From Trebouxia sp. TZW2008 (lineage: Eukaryota; Chlorophyta; Trebouxiophyceae; Trebouxiales; Trebouxiaceae), in contig BDIU01000053.1 of NCBI GenBank assembly GCA_002118135.1, positions 62,001 to 126,000 on the forward strand: 64,000 nucleotides of DNA, read 5' to 3'. Both the position numbers and the translations under genes were made by a program. Under the pieces are notes generated by a model, which did no database searches, was not told the origin of the DNA, and saw only the letters and a list, made by a program, of their open reading frames with translations. Below are positions 34,047-46,200 of this stretch, piece by piece (position 1 is the stretch's first letter; each line of letters starts with the position of its first letter).

Positions 34047-35809
34047 CTATGAGGTTGCAGGCGCTTCCTGGTTGCCTGTTGCCGAGTCAAGCTTTTCTGC
34101 TGCCTTGTCTGCTGCATCCTGCCAGGACCTGGGCGTGCGGCGCTCCTGCACATACAGCAGCATATGTTGCATGCAGCCACACCGACATGCACTTCAGAGC
34201 AGCAAATCACTCTGTTCAACTGATGCTGATGCCATCATGTTCATGTCCCTGAACCATATCCATTTCGAAACTTTGTCCATGAATGTGTCTGATCCAGTTG
34301 CAGGCACAGTGGTTAGCAAAATATACAGGCAGGCAAGTAAGCCAATGGGGGAGGCATGCTCGTCTTGCTGCAACAAACTGATGGCCTTTTCGAGCGGGAT
34401 CTTCGAGAAGGCAGGGGAACGGGCCAACAATTGTTCTTGGGGAGAGGGTAAAAGGGGGTTGGGGGGAGGGGTGGAGGGGGGCTGGGGCTTGCAGTACCTC
34501 AGGGTTTCGCTTCCAGATGTCCAGGGTGAGAACTGCTGCAAACGTACTCCAGCCTAGGTAGGGCAGCAGCAAATAAGCTGCGTCCGGGGACACCTTGTGA
34601 AACTCCACCACTGTCGCAGTCAACACCCCCAGCAGAGCTGCAACACAACACACACATGTTGCTACAATCAACAACCCCAGTCAAGATGCATCTTGGGACA
34701 TCTTGTGGAAGTCCACCACCGTTGCAGTCAACAACCCCCCGCAGAGCTGCACAACATTATATGTGTCACATATGCTTTGATATCACACATGCATATGCTG
34801 CAGTCAACACGACCAGCAGAGCTGCATCACAGCACACGTGCAAATGCAAATGCAGTCCACTGTCTAAACTAGATCTTTTGCATAAGCTCTGGGCAAACTA
34901 AGCAAGTGTGCTTTCTCATCAAGACTTGCTTTTGAAAGTGAGAAAGACAGCAAGATCTTGTATGCCAAAGGGGGTGCCTGAAACCAGAGTGCGTACATCT
35001 TGATGTTCACTGAACATGATTTGCATTGAATGTCAGCTGCAGGGCATACAAGGCATTTGATGCAACTGTGCACCTGTGATGTCTGTCAGGGCGTATGTGA
35101 GCTGGTGCTGTTTGAAGAACAATGGCGTCCAGGCAAAATTGAGCGCCAGCTGCAGTGCATACAAGCTCAGGGGAAGTGCGCCACCACCCAAGTTCCACAC
35201 CTTCCAAGACGCCACTCCCATCATGGCGTACAGAACTGTCCAAACAGGGCCAAACAGCCAATTTGGCGGTTGCCATGATGGCTTCTTGATATGCTTGTAC
35301 CTGAAGCACACAACATGTTCCTATATGAAAAGCTGTGTAGAGACGTCACTTTCATCATGGCATACAGAACTGTCCGAGCAGCCAGTTTGGCTCTGGCCAC
35401 AAGGGCTTCTTGATCTGTTCACACCAGTAGTGCGCATATGAATTCTGCATAGAGATCATGCCAAGAGATGGTGAACGTGATACATTGAGTCACTGTAAGC
35501 TCACCAGCCCTCGACTTCCTTTTGCATGCCAAGGCTGATGGCGATGCCTCCGCCCAGTGGAACAGCAATGGCTGCAGCCTGCAGGCAGAAATTGCATTTG
35601 TGCGGGCAACAATTTATGGGAAAAATATTTTTGTTTCTCCACATGAAAACAAGACTCGAATGGCGTACAACAGCTGTTCAGGCTTGCGGTCGCAATGAGC
35701 TTGCAATACCCATGCTCGTTGCCGTGAACTTTGCAAGCAGCGCTGCAGGTTGGGCAATCAGCTCGTGAACATGCCGCTCGACTCTTACCACAGACAATGC
35801 CGGGCCCAT
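34047..35809 (-). CDS. TSPO: TSPO/MBR family (tryptophan-rich sensory) membrane protein
   Basis: Five minus-strand exons: 35809-35789, 35578-35505, 35300-35074, 34637-34498, 34145-34047; all phases agree, 186 residues. Signature WQPPNWLFGPVWTVLYAMMG, then LYALQLALNFAWTPLFFKQ and LLLPYLGWSTFAAVL; the family has five transmembrane helices, and the Trp/Pro-rich first loop and the WTPLFF stretch are diagnostic. The first exon has only seven codons (MGPALSV), so the start is tentative. Exon 5 gives a polar Ala/Glu-rich tail. TSPO proteins bind porphyrins and are stress-linked in plants, bacteria and mitochondria; the compartment here cannot be told. Introns contain copies of exons 3 and 4 and a strong G-run. 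Confidence 0.92.
34438..34488 (+). other. G-run with quadruplex-forming pattern in TSPO intron 4
   Basis: The plus strand holds successive runs of 3 to 6 G (gggtaaaagggggttgggg and onward to gctgggg), six runs in about 50 bp, ending about 10 bp from the 5' splice site of exon 4 (donor at 34497, minus strand). In the transcript it is a C-rich tract. Confidence 0.7.
34687..34830 (-). repeat. two copies of the 5' end of TSPO exon 4
   Basis: Plus-strand text catcttgtggaagtccaccac then cgttgcagtcaacaacc and cgcagagctgc (34697-34752), and a shorter gcagtcaacacgaccagcag (34800-34820), mirror the exon start and acceptor at 34595-34641. They lie upstream of the working exon in transcript direction. 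Confidence 0.8.
35341..35420 (-). repeat. copy of the 5' part of TSPO exon 3
   Basis: The plus text catcatggcatacagaactg then tccgagcagccagtttggc and gggcttcttgatctg repeats 35219-35295 (catcatggcgtacagaactg), the GPVWTVLYAMMG coding segment. It is upstream of the working exon in transcript direction; a deletion breaks the frame. Confidence 0.85.
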
Positions 35810-36243
35810 GGTGCTGTTTTCAAGGAGATTGCGCCCAAGCGGGCCTTCTAGCGAACGACAGTCACATCGCGCTGTAGAGATCTCCAGCTGGGGCAAGGAG
35901 TGCCTGCTCCGAAACCATTAACAGCCAGCAAATCCTGCATTTAGAAGGAAAGGCACGAACCCCCGGGCGCACCCCAAGCGCAACGCATTCACTTTCGGTC
36001 TGGTCTTGAAGCTCATGCAGAAGAATTCCTGTTCATGGCAACAAGTAGCTCGTCTAGTTTATTCAAACGAAAGTGACAACAGCGCTCATGATCATATGTC
36101 AGGCTCTGCAACTGTATCATTGACATTGCCGCCAAGTCCCTATCCAAAACCATTTGTGGGCAATTTTTGAAGCAATATACAGCGCGCTGCGTGATTGAGT
36201 GCTGTAGGTTCATTTATTGGGTTCATTTGCCATTCCCATGATG
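35810..36243. other. spacer between aminopeptidase P stop and TSPO start
   Basis: Presumed TSPO promoter and aminopeptidase 3' flank. No gene seen. Confidence 0.4.
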
Positions 36244-39200
36244 TCACAGCCTGCGCTTGTCATGGTCAGCTGCAGTATTCACGATTTCTTCAATTTCGCT
36301 CATTGCCATGGGCACATCCCGAGAGAGGATAACAGGACCCTCAGCTGAGATGTGTACATCATCCTCAAGCCGAATGCCGATGCCAGCAAGGGATCCATAC
36401 TTTTCAGGATCATTGGGGATATACAAGGCGGGCTCTACTGCCAGTACAACACCAGGCTCAAAGGGTTTGTCGTGACCTATCAAGGCTGTGTCATGCACAT
36501 CACAGCCCAGATAGTGTCCTGCAGATCATCAGTGTCTCAGATGAGGGAGAGTCTGCAGTCCAAATATTCGTAGGCATTCCGCATGGTTTAAAAGGTTATG
36601 CAGCAATTTGAATCAGGAATGTCACAGCCTGCAATGCTACAAATCTGTGTTCAAGTGTCTGCAGGCAGGCAGAAAGATGCGAGCAGTGCGTGTGTGAGCA
36701 ATCCTGGGCTCAACAGCCAGCAGTCACGCTTGCTGGCTAACATTAAGACTTTGCCTTACCTACAGAGTGAGGGTAAAATGTGGAGTACGCGTCTCTAGCT
36801 ATAGTGGCTGGGCCCATGCCTCTGCATAAACCCAAGTCTGCCAGACCCTCAGACAGCAAGTTTATCGATAGGTTGTGCAGCTCTCGCAAAGTGTGCCCAG
36901 GCCGACAATAATCTACACACTGCCTGCACAGTACATCTCCTTGTGAGCTTCAACTCAATTTTGCAAAGAGATATTGTTGCATGTTGCCAGTACTTGTCAT
37001 GCTTGCTGTGTTTGTCCATGTGCATCATGACCAGTAGCTGTAGTTAGGCCAAGTGATAAGTGAGCAATGCACAAGCATTTCAACACAGATGCTTGTGCCA
37101 CAGGAAAAGCAACAAAATTGCACTTGAGGTGGGCTTGCTTCAGAACAATATGAGTCATGCACAAGTCGCCACAAACAGCTTTACAGGGCCTACACAAATG
37201 CAATAAGCTGACAGTTTTGCGCAACCAGCATCTTGCGTACACAGCTATACTCACAAGGAGCAGGAACTCCAATTGCTATCCAAAAGCAGCACAGGGCTAG
37301 GCAGCGGCACAAAGCAAGGCAGCAGCAGCAGCGATGCTCACCTGTGTGCATCCTGGACCACTTGATAGACTGCTGCCTGCTCTGGTGAGAAGCAGCCACT
37401 GACTGGCCAGCAGCGCGTGACATCGCTTGCGTAACCATGCCGCTCACAACCGGCATCCATCAACAATAACTGCCCATCCAGCACAGCCTGCAGCATAGCT
37501 TAGAACGCTGACATGTTGCTGTTCAGTTTTGGAAGTTTTTGCTGATGACCATGGCAAGCATAGCAGTGCCCCACCAAATGCTACAGTGTGTGTAGAGGAG
37601 ATAGTGTGAATGAGTATGACGTCTCTTGTGACTATTGGGTGCACTGAAGCATTGGCTGCATGCAGCAAAATGGGCTCACATGAGACAGTATCCAGCACAA
37701 GCACAAAGCAACTGGTGGCATTGCTCGTGTGCTTTTCGTGTATCAAGTGGCAAGTGAATATTGTTACATTGATCATCAGCATGACTACTATGGCTACTGT
37801 CATGACATGTACTGTTATGATGACAGCGCTTGTTACTGACAATTCACTGTGTTCATTGTGACATGACATGTGTGATGCGTTTACCTTGTCATTACGGAGG
37901 TAGTGTACAACTAAGGAGTCTGCGCCGCCTGCCACCACGCAGGGGAAGGCGTTGCGCTGGGCACCTGCCATTTTGCACCTGTATTCTGCACACAGAAGTC
38001 ATATGATTGCCTTTTCCAGAGTAAAATGATAAGCGACTTGTTTACAATATGCACTCATGCAAAACAGCATTGAGACGTCAGAGAATGATGAGGCAGATGC
38101 AACCGTGCTCTGCACACAGAAGCATAGCTTTTCAAGATTTGGGTCATAGTTGCCCAGCGCCCGTGCTGACATGGGTAATATATGTTAATCACCATAATGT
38201 AGCAAGGGACATGAACAGGTCCATACACACATGCAGAGGAGCATTTGATGCTCAGCATGCAACCAGGCAGTTGCAATGCATGTCTGACTTGCCTGTGTAA
38301 TGTCGCATCCAATTCTTTGAGATAAAGCGCAAAACATGCGCCAATACAGAAAGTAGCAGTGAGTGACAGCCCTACAAAATGGTCCTTGCTGATGTCTCAC
38401 ACACAAGTCTCGACCAGATGCTGATGCACAAGGCAGCAATCAGACTGCATGAGGTGGGCATTACCAAAGGTTGTGGCAAGCTGGTGCTCAATGACACCAG
38501 GATGTGACATCTGCATGCACTCCCGCATGGCTGCAGCAGTTGCGGATGCTGATGCTTGCATCAGATCAACCTCTGCTGCTGATTTGGCCCATCTGCATGA
38601 CATGCCAAAGCATTGATCAGCTTTAGATGAACGCTTCTGTTGGCAAGTGTACCTTTTACTTAGAGAAGCTTTACTTAGAGAAAGGGAGAAAATCACCCTT
38701 CCAAACATTCTTGAGCTGCAGGTCAGGTCGAGAGAAGGCGTCTGCAGTGGCCTAGCATTGATCAAAAGGCAAGTAGACAGCATCGTCCCAACATGCCAAT
38801 AAGCATACAAGGCATTCCTCGCGTACAGGGCATTCATTGCATAGCAGCTATTAAAGACGCCCAAGTCGTTTGCGTATGCAGAGCAGCTCCTCTTCACAAC
38901 TATTGCAGCAGATTGCTATCATACAGAACTGCGACAACCAGGAGACTGCTGATGACACCTGTAATTGCAGCGCCTCTTGCTAGGCATCAAGCTTATCTAG
39001 TCCCCCTGTCTGCACCAAAAGCAGTATCTAAAACCTGTGCATCAGGCTATAGGAAGCCTTGCCTGGCCTAGGTCCATGGCCTGCTAATGACAGTGCAGCA
39101 CCTGAATCTGCTAGTGACAGATGTAAGTGCACTACCTGATTCTGTGCATCAAGCTTTCCAGAGGCCTTGTCTGACCCAGGTCCATGGCCTTTCTGAGCGC

Positions 39201-40532
39201 TGGCGTATCTCTGGCTAGCTGCCCTTTGTTCCTATCCATATCCAGCAGTACTGAAGAGGCTGAGGCTGTCATGTGCTGCATCCTCACCGCAAACTGCAAA
39301 GCGCTCCAGGGTTTGTGTCTGGAATATTGTACAAATATGTATCTAGATATATGCTGTGATATGGTCATTTTATGACAAATCAGGCCAGTTATCATGCTGA
39401 TTGTGGTATCAACATGAGCCGAGCTGCATAGAGGAATCCTCAAGTGGAACAAATTACAGCGTCTCTATGCAAACATGGCTTAAGCATCAATGATGAGCAG
39501 CAACGATGAAAAGCAGAGCATGCATGTAAACAACTTACTTGTGACATGGGATGCGCATTGTCTGCTCCAAACAGCTCCACTGCTGCTCTGCAGCTGATAG
39601 GCGCTGCCTCCCAAGCCTCTCTCTGCAGTCATCAGCCAATGCAAGTGATGCATTGTCAGGCTTCATGCTGCAAAGTATTCTACTGCCCCATGCATGTAGA
39701 GGACTTGCAGCCTGATTCAAGCAGTGCACTGTGGGGCAATGTGCTGGAATTGTTTGACTGCGACATGCATATAAGAACTTGCATGGGGCGTAGAGGAGCT
39801 ACAGAGGCACACATGTCACACTTAGATGCAACTCAAAGACCAAGCTATCAAGGGCCAAGCTATGAAAGTTCAGCAAGTGTTTCAGCGACTGGCTTGTGAC
39901 AAGACAAGCCTTGGAATTATGATGCTACATGCATACCCGAATGTCTTCATCTGGTACAAAAAGTGTAAACCCGCCGCCTGCAGACGTGATTGCTGTTACA
40001 TTCTTGAGGTATCACACCTTTGCTTTAGCATTGAATCTCTAGAATGAATAGTGCAGCATTGCAGGGCATCCGGCACATGCAATCCCTACCTCGACTAGAG
40101 GACTCAACAACTGCAACTACGCTCTTTTGCAGCACCCCCGTGAGATATCTGAAATCAGCATCCTGCCTGAAGGGATGTGGGATGAGCCCAACCATGTACT
40201 GAGCAGCAGCACCAGGCACAACAGCAAAGCTGTTGGCTGGCATCAGTGACGCCAGAGTTGCACGACGCTGGCTGTACTCAGCTGCTGTCAGGCCAGGCGT
40301 GATTTCACCGGGAGCTAGCAACTGCAAGAGACGCAGTGGTTCAGATGAGCAAAGGAGTGAGGGGCTGGGCGACCAGCAGGCTGCTGAAGGCTGGTCAAGC
40401 AAGGGCATGTTTGCCAAGCTTTGCAACCTGGGGATGTGTATCAGGTGTGGGCTGCCCTGGTACCAGCCTGCTGCTGGCGTCGGCCCACAGCCGCTGACTG
40501 GCTCTTCGCAACAAGCCCGCGCTCCTCGACAT
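36244..40532 (-). CDS. Xaa-Pro aminopeptidase, mitochondrial ICP55/XPNPEP3 type
   Basis: M24B metallopeptidase, likely trimming N-termini of imported mitochondrial proteins. Ten exons: 40532-40428, 40321-40090, 39977-39937, 39622-39539, 39293-39136, 38592-38465, 37985-37885, 37487-37342, 36923-36760, 36518-36244; all phases agree, 477 residues. N-terminal mitochondrial-type leader SRSAGLLRRASQRLW, then GQPTPDTHPQLLAPGEITPG (the XPNPEP3 start of the mature part), FRQDADFRYLTG, FTLFVPDEDIR, AVELFGADNAHPMSQ, AGAQRNAFPCVVAGGADSL. Metal ligands: MDAG and YASDVTR (two Asp), GHYLGCDVHD (His), VEPALYIP (Glu), IRLEDDVHIS (Glu). All five ligands are present. Ends HDKRRL. No missing catalytic residue. 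Confidence 0.94.
38995..39075 (-). repeat. decayed copy of the 3' end of aminopeptidase P exon 5
   Basis: The plus text acctgtgcatcaggctatag then gaagccttgcctggcctaggtccatggcc parallels 39135-39188 (acctgattctgtgcatcaag then ctttccagaggccttgtctg). It is downstream of the working donor in transcript direction. Confidence 0.8.
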
Positions 40533-41163
40533 CTCAGTGCGGGCTCACACGGCGACGGGCGTCACTTGACTCTGTTACTGTTGAGCCCCATGCATGCTTT
40601 GGTTCAGGCGACTTGAGCTGAAACGCCACGGCACTACACTGGCATGTTCTCGGCGATGTATAATGAGCAAAATTGGGCATAGGAGGACAGCAATCTGCCT
40701 CGCATAGCCGCAATGCGAGACCGTGGTCAAGTTTGTAAGTGACGTTGACCGGCAAGTGACGTTGACCGGCAAGGGCGTGCAAAGGAAGATGAAGCAGCCT
40801 TGCAAGCTTGCAGGCACACATCTGAAGCTTATTGCGTGTCTGGCCGTACCTGTGTGTTGAACTAATGATCAAAGCTCTGTAGACCCTGTGCGTCATAGCT
40901 GTGATGCAGCTGCAACTGCAAATGCATGCAGGTGATCCAACATTGATGCCATGATGGTTGTTGGCCTCGATTGAATACCCTGGCCGATGCATCTTGTTGC
41001 TTTATCAGCCATCTGTGAGCAAGCATGCTTCGTCGAGCACGCAGCATACCTCCTATACTTGTACCAGCCCATTTGAAACTGACAACCTTACAGCAGAGAG
41101 TTGATGACCTGAGGGTCATTCAAATTTCAACATCAAATGCCTTTAGCCTTGAGCATATCGACT
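40533..41163. promoter_or_regulatory. upstream region of aminopeptidase P with a 17-bp direct repeat
   Basis: gtgacgttgaccggcaa is repeated head to tail at 40739-40755 and 40756-40772, placing two TGACG cores 17 bp apart. TGACG is the core bound by plant TGA-type bZIP factors; regulatory meaning is inference. Otherwise no gene seen. Confidence 0.4.
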
Positions 41164-42636
41164 CCCAAGAGTAGGGTTGGCAAATACATGAGTTTCCAAA
41201 CAGCAAACAGTATAATACTGCGTAGATCTAACCGTTATCCGTATAACGGGTGTATATTGCCAATTATACTGTGATGTGCTGCAGCAGCCAAATTAAGCAT
41301 ATACAATCATATACAGGTGTTCAGCAGCGTAGACAATGGCATATACAGCGTATGTTTGATAACACAAAATAGAGCATTTTGAGACGACTTTCTGCCGGAC
41401 ATCAGCTGTCAAAATGCGCTCATACTCAATGTGGTCCATGCTAGCCCCATCAGTATCATAGACACCCAGAAATGCTGATCCACCGTCCGCAAAAAGGCCC
41501 ATCCAGTTCTGTATTTTCTGAGCGTCATTGACGTTCTTGCGCTTCCAGCCATCAGTGCCAAGCTGTATTCCATGGACTGACTGCTGAGACGCTGATCCAA
41601 GTCTGCAACACTGGCCTTATACTTTCTCTCCAGCACAGGCCCAGCTAGAGCCTGCATCAAGAAAGCATTTCAGGCCAGAGCTGCAGAAAAGTTGTGATGA
41701 GTGTTGAGCCTGTCTATGAGCTGACTGCAATGAGATCAGTTCTTCACCTTGCGATTCAGAGGCTTGATGCCTATCTGCACACAGAGCCTCTTCAGAGATG
41801 GGTGCTCGCATGCATGCATGGCCACACAGTCTGAAGCCTCCAAAAAGAAGTCATACAAGGTCTGAGTCAACTCCTTTTGCTTGTCCATGCTCAGGTAGAA
41901 GGTTTCCAGACAAGACTGACTGTCTGCTTTTCTTTTCTTGGTGGACAGAGTCTCCAGAATCTCCACATCATCTGCTGCATCAATCTGCGCTGCTGCACTT
42001 TCAGCAGGTTTATTGACAAAAGCAGCTGCTATCTCAGCAGCTACCACTGGATCAGACTTGATTGCCTTGCATGCAGCATTCTTAAAGTGTGAGGTGGCTA
42101 TTCTGCTCTCATTGGTGGCGGACAGATGAGCTTCACAGAGTGAGCACTGCAGATAGACTCCTGATCTCTCATCTGTGTCCGAGTCAAGTGTGAGGCAGGG
42201 TATTAGCCATTTCCACCATTTGGCAAAGCCTTTAGTGTCTTTCAGCGCTTTGTTGCGACGTTTGTTCAACAACTCATAACGTGCCTCATGCTTATTGCTG
42301 CTGCTGGAGNNGGAGTCAGGAGTGGCGGCACTATTTGCGATCAAGCGATCAAAGGCATTCATGTCGACAGCAGAAGCCAAATCATGTCCTACAGACTGGA
42401 AACAGCTCGGTTATCATTGGGACAAGTCGCTCACAAGTATAGAAGCAAAGCATAGCGTCGAACGGCTCTTAAACCTTTGAGTTGTGCCAGTCTGGCTCTG
42501 AGCATCTACGCTGAGTCGTCTACGGGTGGTTTTGAGGTTAGAATTCGGCCAAACTCGGCTTCTAACCCGTAGCTACGGGTGAGAAGGTTAGATACGTATA
42601 CGAAACCCCACCGTAGATGCCAACCCTACCCAAGAG
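41164..42636 (-). mobile_element. hAT-superfamily DNA transposon with intact ends
   Basis: Element 41172-42628 (1457 bp). The left end TAGGGTTGGCAAATAC and the reverse complement of the right end TAGGGTTGGCATCTAC form the terminal inverted repeat. Both sides are flanked by the 8-bp duplication cccaagag (41164-41171 and 42629-42636), the target-site length of hAT elements. Subterminal regions share tctaacc-type motifs. The interior carries a broken minus-strand transposase. Perfect target-site duplication means recent insertion. Confidence 0.92.
41290..42382 (-). pseudogene. hAT transposase remnant, N-terminal BED-like part and frameshifted body
   Basis: Frame 41736-42380 starts ASAVDMNAFDRLIANS and reads a Cys/His segment YLQCSLCEAHLSATNESRI followed by ATSHFKNAACK (BED-finger-like), then an acidic linker and LYDFFLEASDCVAMHACEHP. 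After an apparent intron the frame 41409-41660 gives LAGPVLERKYKASVADLDQR and stops being sensible at YSLAL. A one-base shift gives DGWKRKNVNDAQKIQNWMGL, the conserved DGW region of hAT transposases, and then GGSAFLGVYDTDGASMDH before stops. The catalytic C-terminal half is absent, so the element cannot move itself. Two undetermined bases (nn) lie at 42310-42311. Confidence 0.85.
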
Positions 42637-43256
42637 CGCCTGTGCACATCATTACATCCCTTCTGGAGCGTAAGTCTAGGTCTCAGATTGCCATACGGTC
42701 AAGGCCGACCATGGGAACAACGTTTTGCTGGAAAGCCAGCATGTACACCAATAATTGGTGTGTTGCTAGCAGATTTCAATGCTGTTCCAGAGCAGGTAAG
42801 GCATGCCTCGTCGGCCATCTTACGACTGAGCGACGCTTCAGCGTTCCATCTTCGAAATACACTCCTCGATTTGCAACAAATACATTTTGATGGTGCTTAA
42901 CCAGCGCTTAAGTAAGTCATGAGTAACAAAAGTGAGCAAGAGAAGTCGTGGGCCTTGATGATCTCGCCATTCCAAGAAATTAGTTGAAGTTTAGGTCAAA
43001 GCTTGCTCATGTGTCTTCCGAGACCTGTCCAATTTGCGGAGACGGCGTGTGAGCACCTCTCGAGCGTGCTGGTGAGGTAGCGGGGGGGCTCCAGCGGGAT
43101 GCGGATGCAGGCTGGTGCTATAAAACGCGCTGAATACGTCCGTGCACACGTTTGTGAGGCATTCAGCTGGACAGTGATCCCATACGTCGACAGCCCACAG
43201 CCCAGGCTGGATCGTCCTGACCTGCGACAGGCTGCCTTGTGATCTCGTGTAATGTG
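42637..43256. other. 5' region of the bZIP-like gene, no gene recognised
   Basis: Short frames only. GC-richer from 43010 to 43250. Contains the presumed bZIP promoter. Confidence 0.4.
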
Positions 43257-46200
43257 ATGGCAGCACCCGACAACCGTGCCCAAGAAGTTGTACAGGGTTT
43301 TCCTGGTGACGAGCTGGCTGATGAGATCAGCTCAAGGGCCAAGATGCTGCAGAACTTCACAGCCGTGGGACAGCAGGCAGCAGAGCATGCTGCAAAACCT
43401 GCAGAAGATGCTGAGGCAGTTGTCGCGGACGATTTTGATCAGACCAATGCGGCTCAGGACCCTGCCAGACTTTCGAAAGACTTGCTCGCATCCAACAGCG
43501 GCACAGCTATTGACCAGAATGAGCCCAGACGGGACGACACCAGACCTGCTCGGCAGACCAACGAGCAAGGATTGCCGGAATCTTTGCCTGAAATGAGTGA
43601 CACAGACCAACAAGACAGTGATACAGTCAGCAAGCAACCAGCAATTGCAGCTGGGGATGTGAAGAGCAAGCAAGCGCTGAACAGAGAGCACCAGAGGCGC
43701 TGGCGGCTCAGGCAGAAGGTGCATGTCATCTGCTGTGTGCATTGCCTCACGCTAGTTCACAACGCATTCTGCTCGTTGTCTTGATGTCATTGTGACACTG
43801 GAGTTTCATGTTGCGCAATGCAAGACTTGCATGATCGGGTTTCGACCAGGTTTCTACAGCCCCAACTCAGCCCTGGGGGCATGAGCCCCAAACACTTCAC
43901 ACAAAATTACCTCAATAGCAATACATTACTAGTGTAGCCCACACAAACTGCACACATGGTGTGGGCAAACCCACACAGCCTATGCACAGAGCCCCCCTGG
44001 TTTTGACATATGCAGGCACGCTCACAAGCTGTGCAAACTCAGCTGGCAGCAGCAGCAGCAGAGCTGGCAGAGCTAAAGGCAAAGCAACAGAAGCTTGAAG
44101 CTGAACCACAAACTGCTAGGAAGGATGCAGCAGCCAAGAATGATGTTGCAGAGATGTTTATCAGCGAGGTCAAACCTTTGCTAGCTTATGCAGAAGACTT
44201 GATGTACAACTGCTGCAGCTTGGTTACAAGCATGAGATGCTTGCTCATCATGTTTTGCACCTCGTTTCGCGGCACATGCTGCATGCCAGCTGCTTTGCGC
44301 CTGCACCAGCATGATCCTGTCAATAACACAAACTCATGAACTTCTTACTGGTAATGTTCTCAAGGCAGCACTGTCAAATCATCATCTGTTTGCTGCTTGC
44401 TTTTGTTTGCGATCATGAGCTGGTGTCCTCTGAAACTGCTTCAAATCTGGCAACTAGCTGCTTCTTTGATTGCAAAAATAGGTCACGAAGTTGTTGTCGT
44501 TTCTCTACCATGACCACTGTTCACAAACCCTGTCAGTCATTATTGCAGAGCTTCAATGGTGCACATTTGGAATGACATAATGTTATCTGACTTTCAGCAG
44601 TTGAACACCAGACGTCCCTACAAAATTGCTCAGAACAAGCCCGCCTGGTGAGACAGGACTTGGGCCACTCACAACTAGCACAATTCCTGCAATGTGTAAT
44701 TACCATTGTTATTATTTCTGGTGCATAGCATGACACACAAGAGCTGTTGTGCCTGTGCAGGGTAGTCTAGATGGAGAGCCATTTGTACCTGCACAGGACA
44801 TCAATGAATATCAGGAGCCAGTTCTGCACATCTCATTGGGAGGCAGACAGCACAGAGCAACAGCTGAGCAGATCACAGCGTGTCCTTTGGAGTCATTTGC
44901 TGCTCTATGGACAGTAAGACAGCCTACTAAGCATGTCAAACAATGCAGCAGCACCATCGGCACATGCGCTGTATGATTGTCATATGCATGGAATAGGTTC
45001 TTTGCTGCTCTCCCTATACAAGACTGCTTTGCATGCAGCCTCAAAGCTGTCATTCTGTGGAGAACTAGGATGCGGAGCGCGACATCGTCAATGCTGTCAG
45101 TGCTCTGAGCTTTTTGGCTAATGTCAACACACATCTATACTGGCGCAGACATGACAGCATCAGCCTCTGTATTGCATTGCGCATTTTGTCCAACACTAAT
45201 GGCATTGATTGCTGAAGCAGGCCGCGCATGCAGGCACACAATGTCGAGCTCAAGCAGTGTTTGGTGAGCCTTGAGGAGCACGCTGACAAGGCTGTTGAGG
45301 ACAGAATGCTGCAGCTTGGACCTTAGCATTGCGCATTGCAGGCTGTCAGCTTTCACTAAACCCTGCTGCTGTCAAGCACCTGCTGGATGGCAAGATAGGT
45401 CACAGCAATCAACCACCTGCCCCATGCAGATAGCTACACATGCTGAAAACTCCACTGCTGCCATGCAGGCGTACAATGTTGAGCTGAAGCAGTGTTTGGT
45501 GAGCTTGAATGAGCATGCTGACAAGGCTGTTGAGGACAGAATGCTGCAGCTTGGACTTGAAGCCTTGCGCATTGCAGGCTGTCAGCTGCTACTGAACCCT
45601 GCTGCTGTGAAGCACCTGCTCAATGGCAGAATGAGTCATGGGAACCAGCCGCCACACCAGCTGGACCACACCTTCTATGTCAATCTCCTGGTGAGTGTAT
45701 GTCACAAACTCCCCTTTTCCTGTTTCTTTCCTCTTCCCGATCAACTTCAGATTGACTTTGGAAGCAGTTAGTGTGTGCACGGTTGCACAACATATCTCTG
45801 ATCAGCACAGTAAGTCTAGGTGCAACTGGCTGCCCAAACAGGTTGCTGAGTGTGTTCTCTCTTCTGGTCGCCACTGTACCATGCCTGGATGTTAGCTCTC
45901 CACACCTTCTCAGTGCGCGCCTTGTGACGCCACATTTCAAGCATTTGATACAGCAAGTGTAGACTGGCTTGTGGGTGCATGTGCAGATTTTGCTGGGTTT
46001 GTCAGACAGTCAGGTACAGGACTGCATGCTGCTGAGGCAGCTGTACCATACCAAGAGAGCTTTGCTCAGCATGGAACGCAGGGAGTTACTAAATCAGATG
46101 ACTCATGTGGAGCGTCAGCTGCCCCACCCATGTGAGCATGTGGTGGTCCTGACAGACCTGTCCACCTGTCTGAAGGACAACTCTGCAGAAAGTCATCTCG

